Shown here piece by piece: positions 6,162 through 6,178 of a DNA stretch of 6,178 bases. How positions within the stretch are numbered: the first letter of the stretch is position 1; each line of letters begins with the position of its first letter. The notes under the pieces were generated by a model that had not been told where the DNA came from, ran no database searches, and saw nothing but the letters and a program-made list of their open reading frames with translations. A program made the position numbers and the translations under genes. The DNA lies in NCBI GenBank assembly GCA_945980015.1, contig CAMFQI010000084.1:1-6178 (forward strand). The letters are read 5' to 3'. The DNA comes from an uncultured Eubacterium sp. GTDB taxonomy: Bacteria > Bacillota > Clostridia > Oscillospirales > Acutalibacteraceae.

Positions 6162-6165
6162 GAGG
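6162..6165 (+). promoter_or_regulatory. Ribosome binding site of the next gene
   Basis: GAGG is followed by an A-rich spacer of 8 bases and then ATG at 6174. Site and spacing are typical and support a gene running off the right edge. Confidence 0.6.
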
Positions 6166-6173
6166 AAAAACAT

Positions 6174-6178
6174 ATGAA
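6174..6178 (+). CDS. First bases of a downstream gene, product unknown
   Basis: Only ATGAA is inside the window. The start is inferred from the ATG placed 8 bases after GAGG and from the leader structure before it. Nothing can be said about the product; knowing it would largely decide what the structured RNA upstream does. Confidence 0.5.

Noticed and set aside
1..6178. CRISPR array, tRNA, rRNA or insertion sequence
   Set aside because: No regularly spaced repeats, no tRNA T-loop/acceptor pattern, no rRNA sequence and no transposase or terminal inverted repeats were seen.

Overview
The window most likely comes from a low-to-mid-GC Bacillota genome, probably a gut-type Clostridia of the Oscillospirales/Ruminococcaceae kind. 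Support is indirect: GGAGG-type Shine-Dalgarno sites, tightly packed co-oriented genes, and the flavour of the protein families (a GPH sugar symporter, a GH51-like surface protein with a membrane anchor, and an MraY-like transferase with the 'HDE' variant of the histidine motif). No rRNA, tRNA or species marker is present, so the assignment is an inference.

Positions 1-5839 hold five plus-strand genes with gaps of at most 24 bp or short overlaps, and look like one operon. In order they are: (1) the 3' part of a GH51 alpha-L-arabinofuranosidase-like protein, cut by the left edge, with a C-terminal membrane anchor; (2) a D-2-hydroxyacid dehydrogenase; (3) a 12-TM MelB-type (GPH family) sugar:cation symporter; (4) a multi-domain membrane protein with an N-terminal zinc ribbon, about five TM helices and a C-terminal endonuclease/exonuclease/phosphatase (EEP) domain predicted to lie outside the cell; (5) an MraY/WecA-superfamily polyprenyl-phosphate sugar-1-phosphate transferase. 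Genes 1 and 3 suggest sugar handling at the cell surface and import. Gene 2 could reduce or oxidise a 2-keto or 2-hydroxy acid. Genes 4 and 5 point to the envelope. How the two halves relate is not evident from sequence alone.

Positions 5840-6173 carry no credible gene but are dense in structure. A 13-bp palindrome follows gene 5. After it come a weak promoter-like stretch, a GC-rich block folding into a compact three-way junction plus another hairpin, and a textbook Rho-independent terminator with a 13-bp stem and T-rich tail. A 9-bp segment past the terminator is exactly complementary to a segment inside the structured block. A last hairpin stands directly before a Shine-Dalgarno site and an ATG at 6174, where the next gene starts and the window ends. 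This looks like a structured, possibly attenuating, RNA leader or a small ncRNA. I could not match it to any RNA family I know, and it is the most interesting unexplained item in the window.
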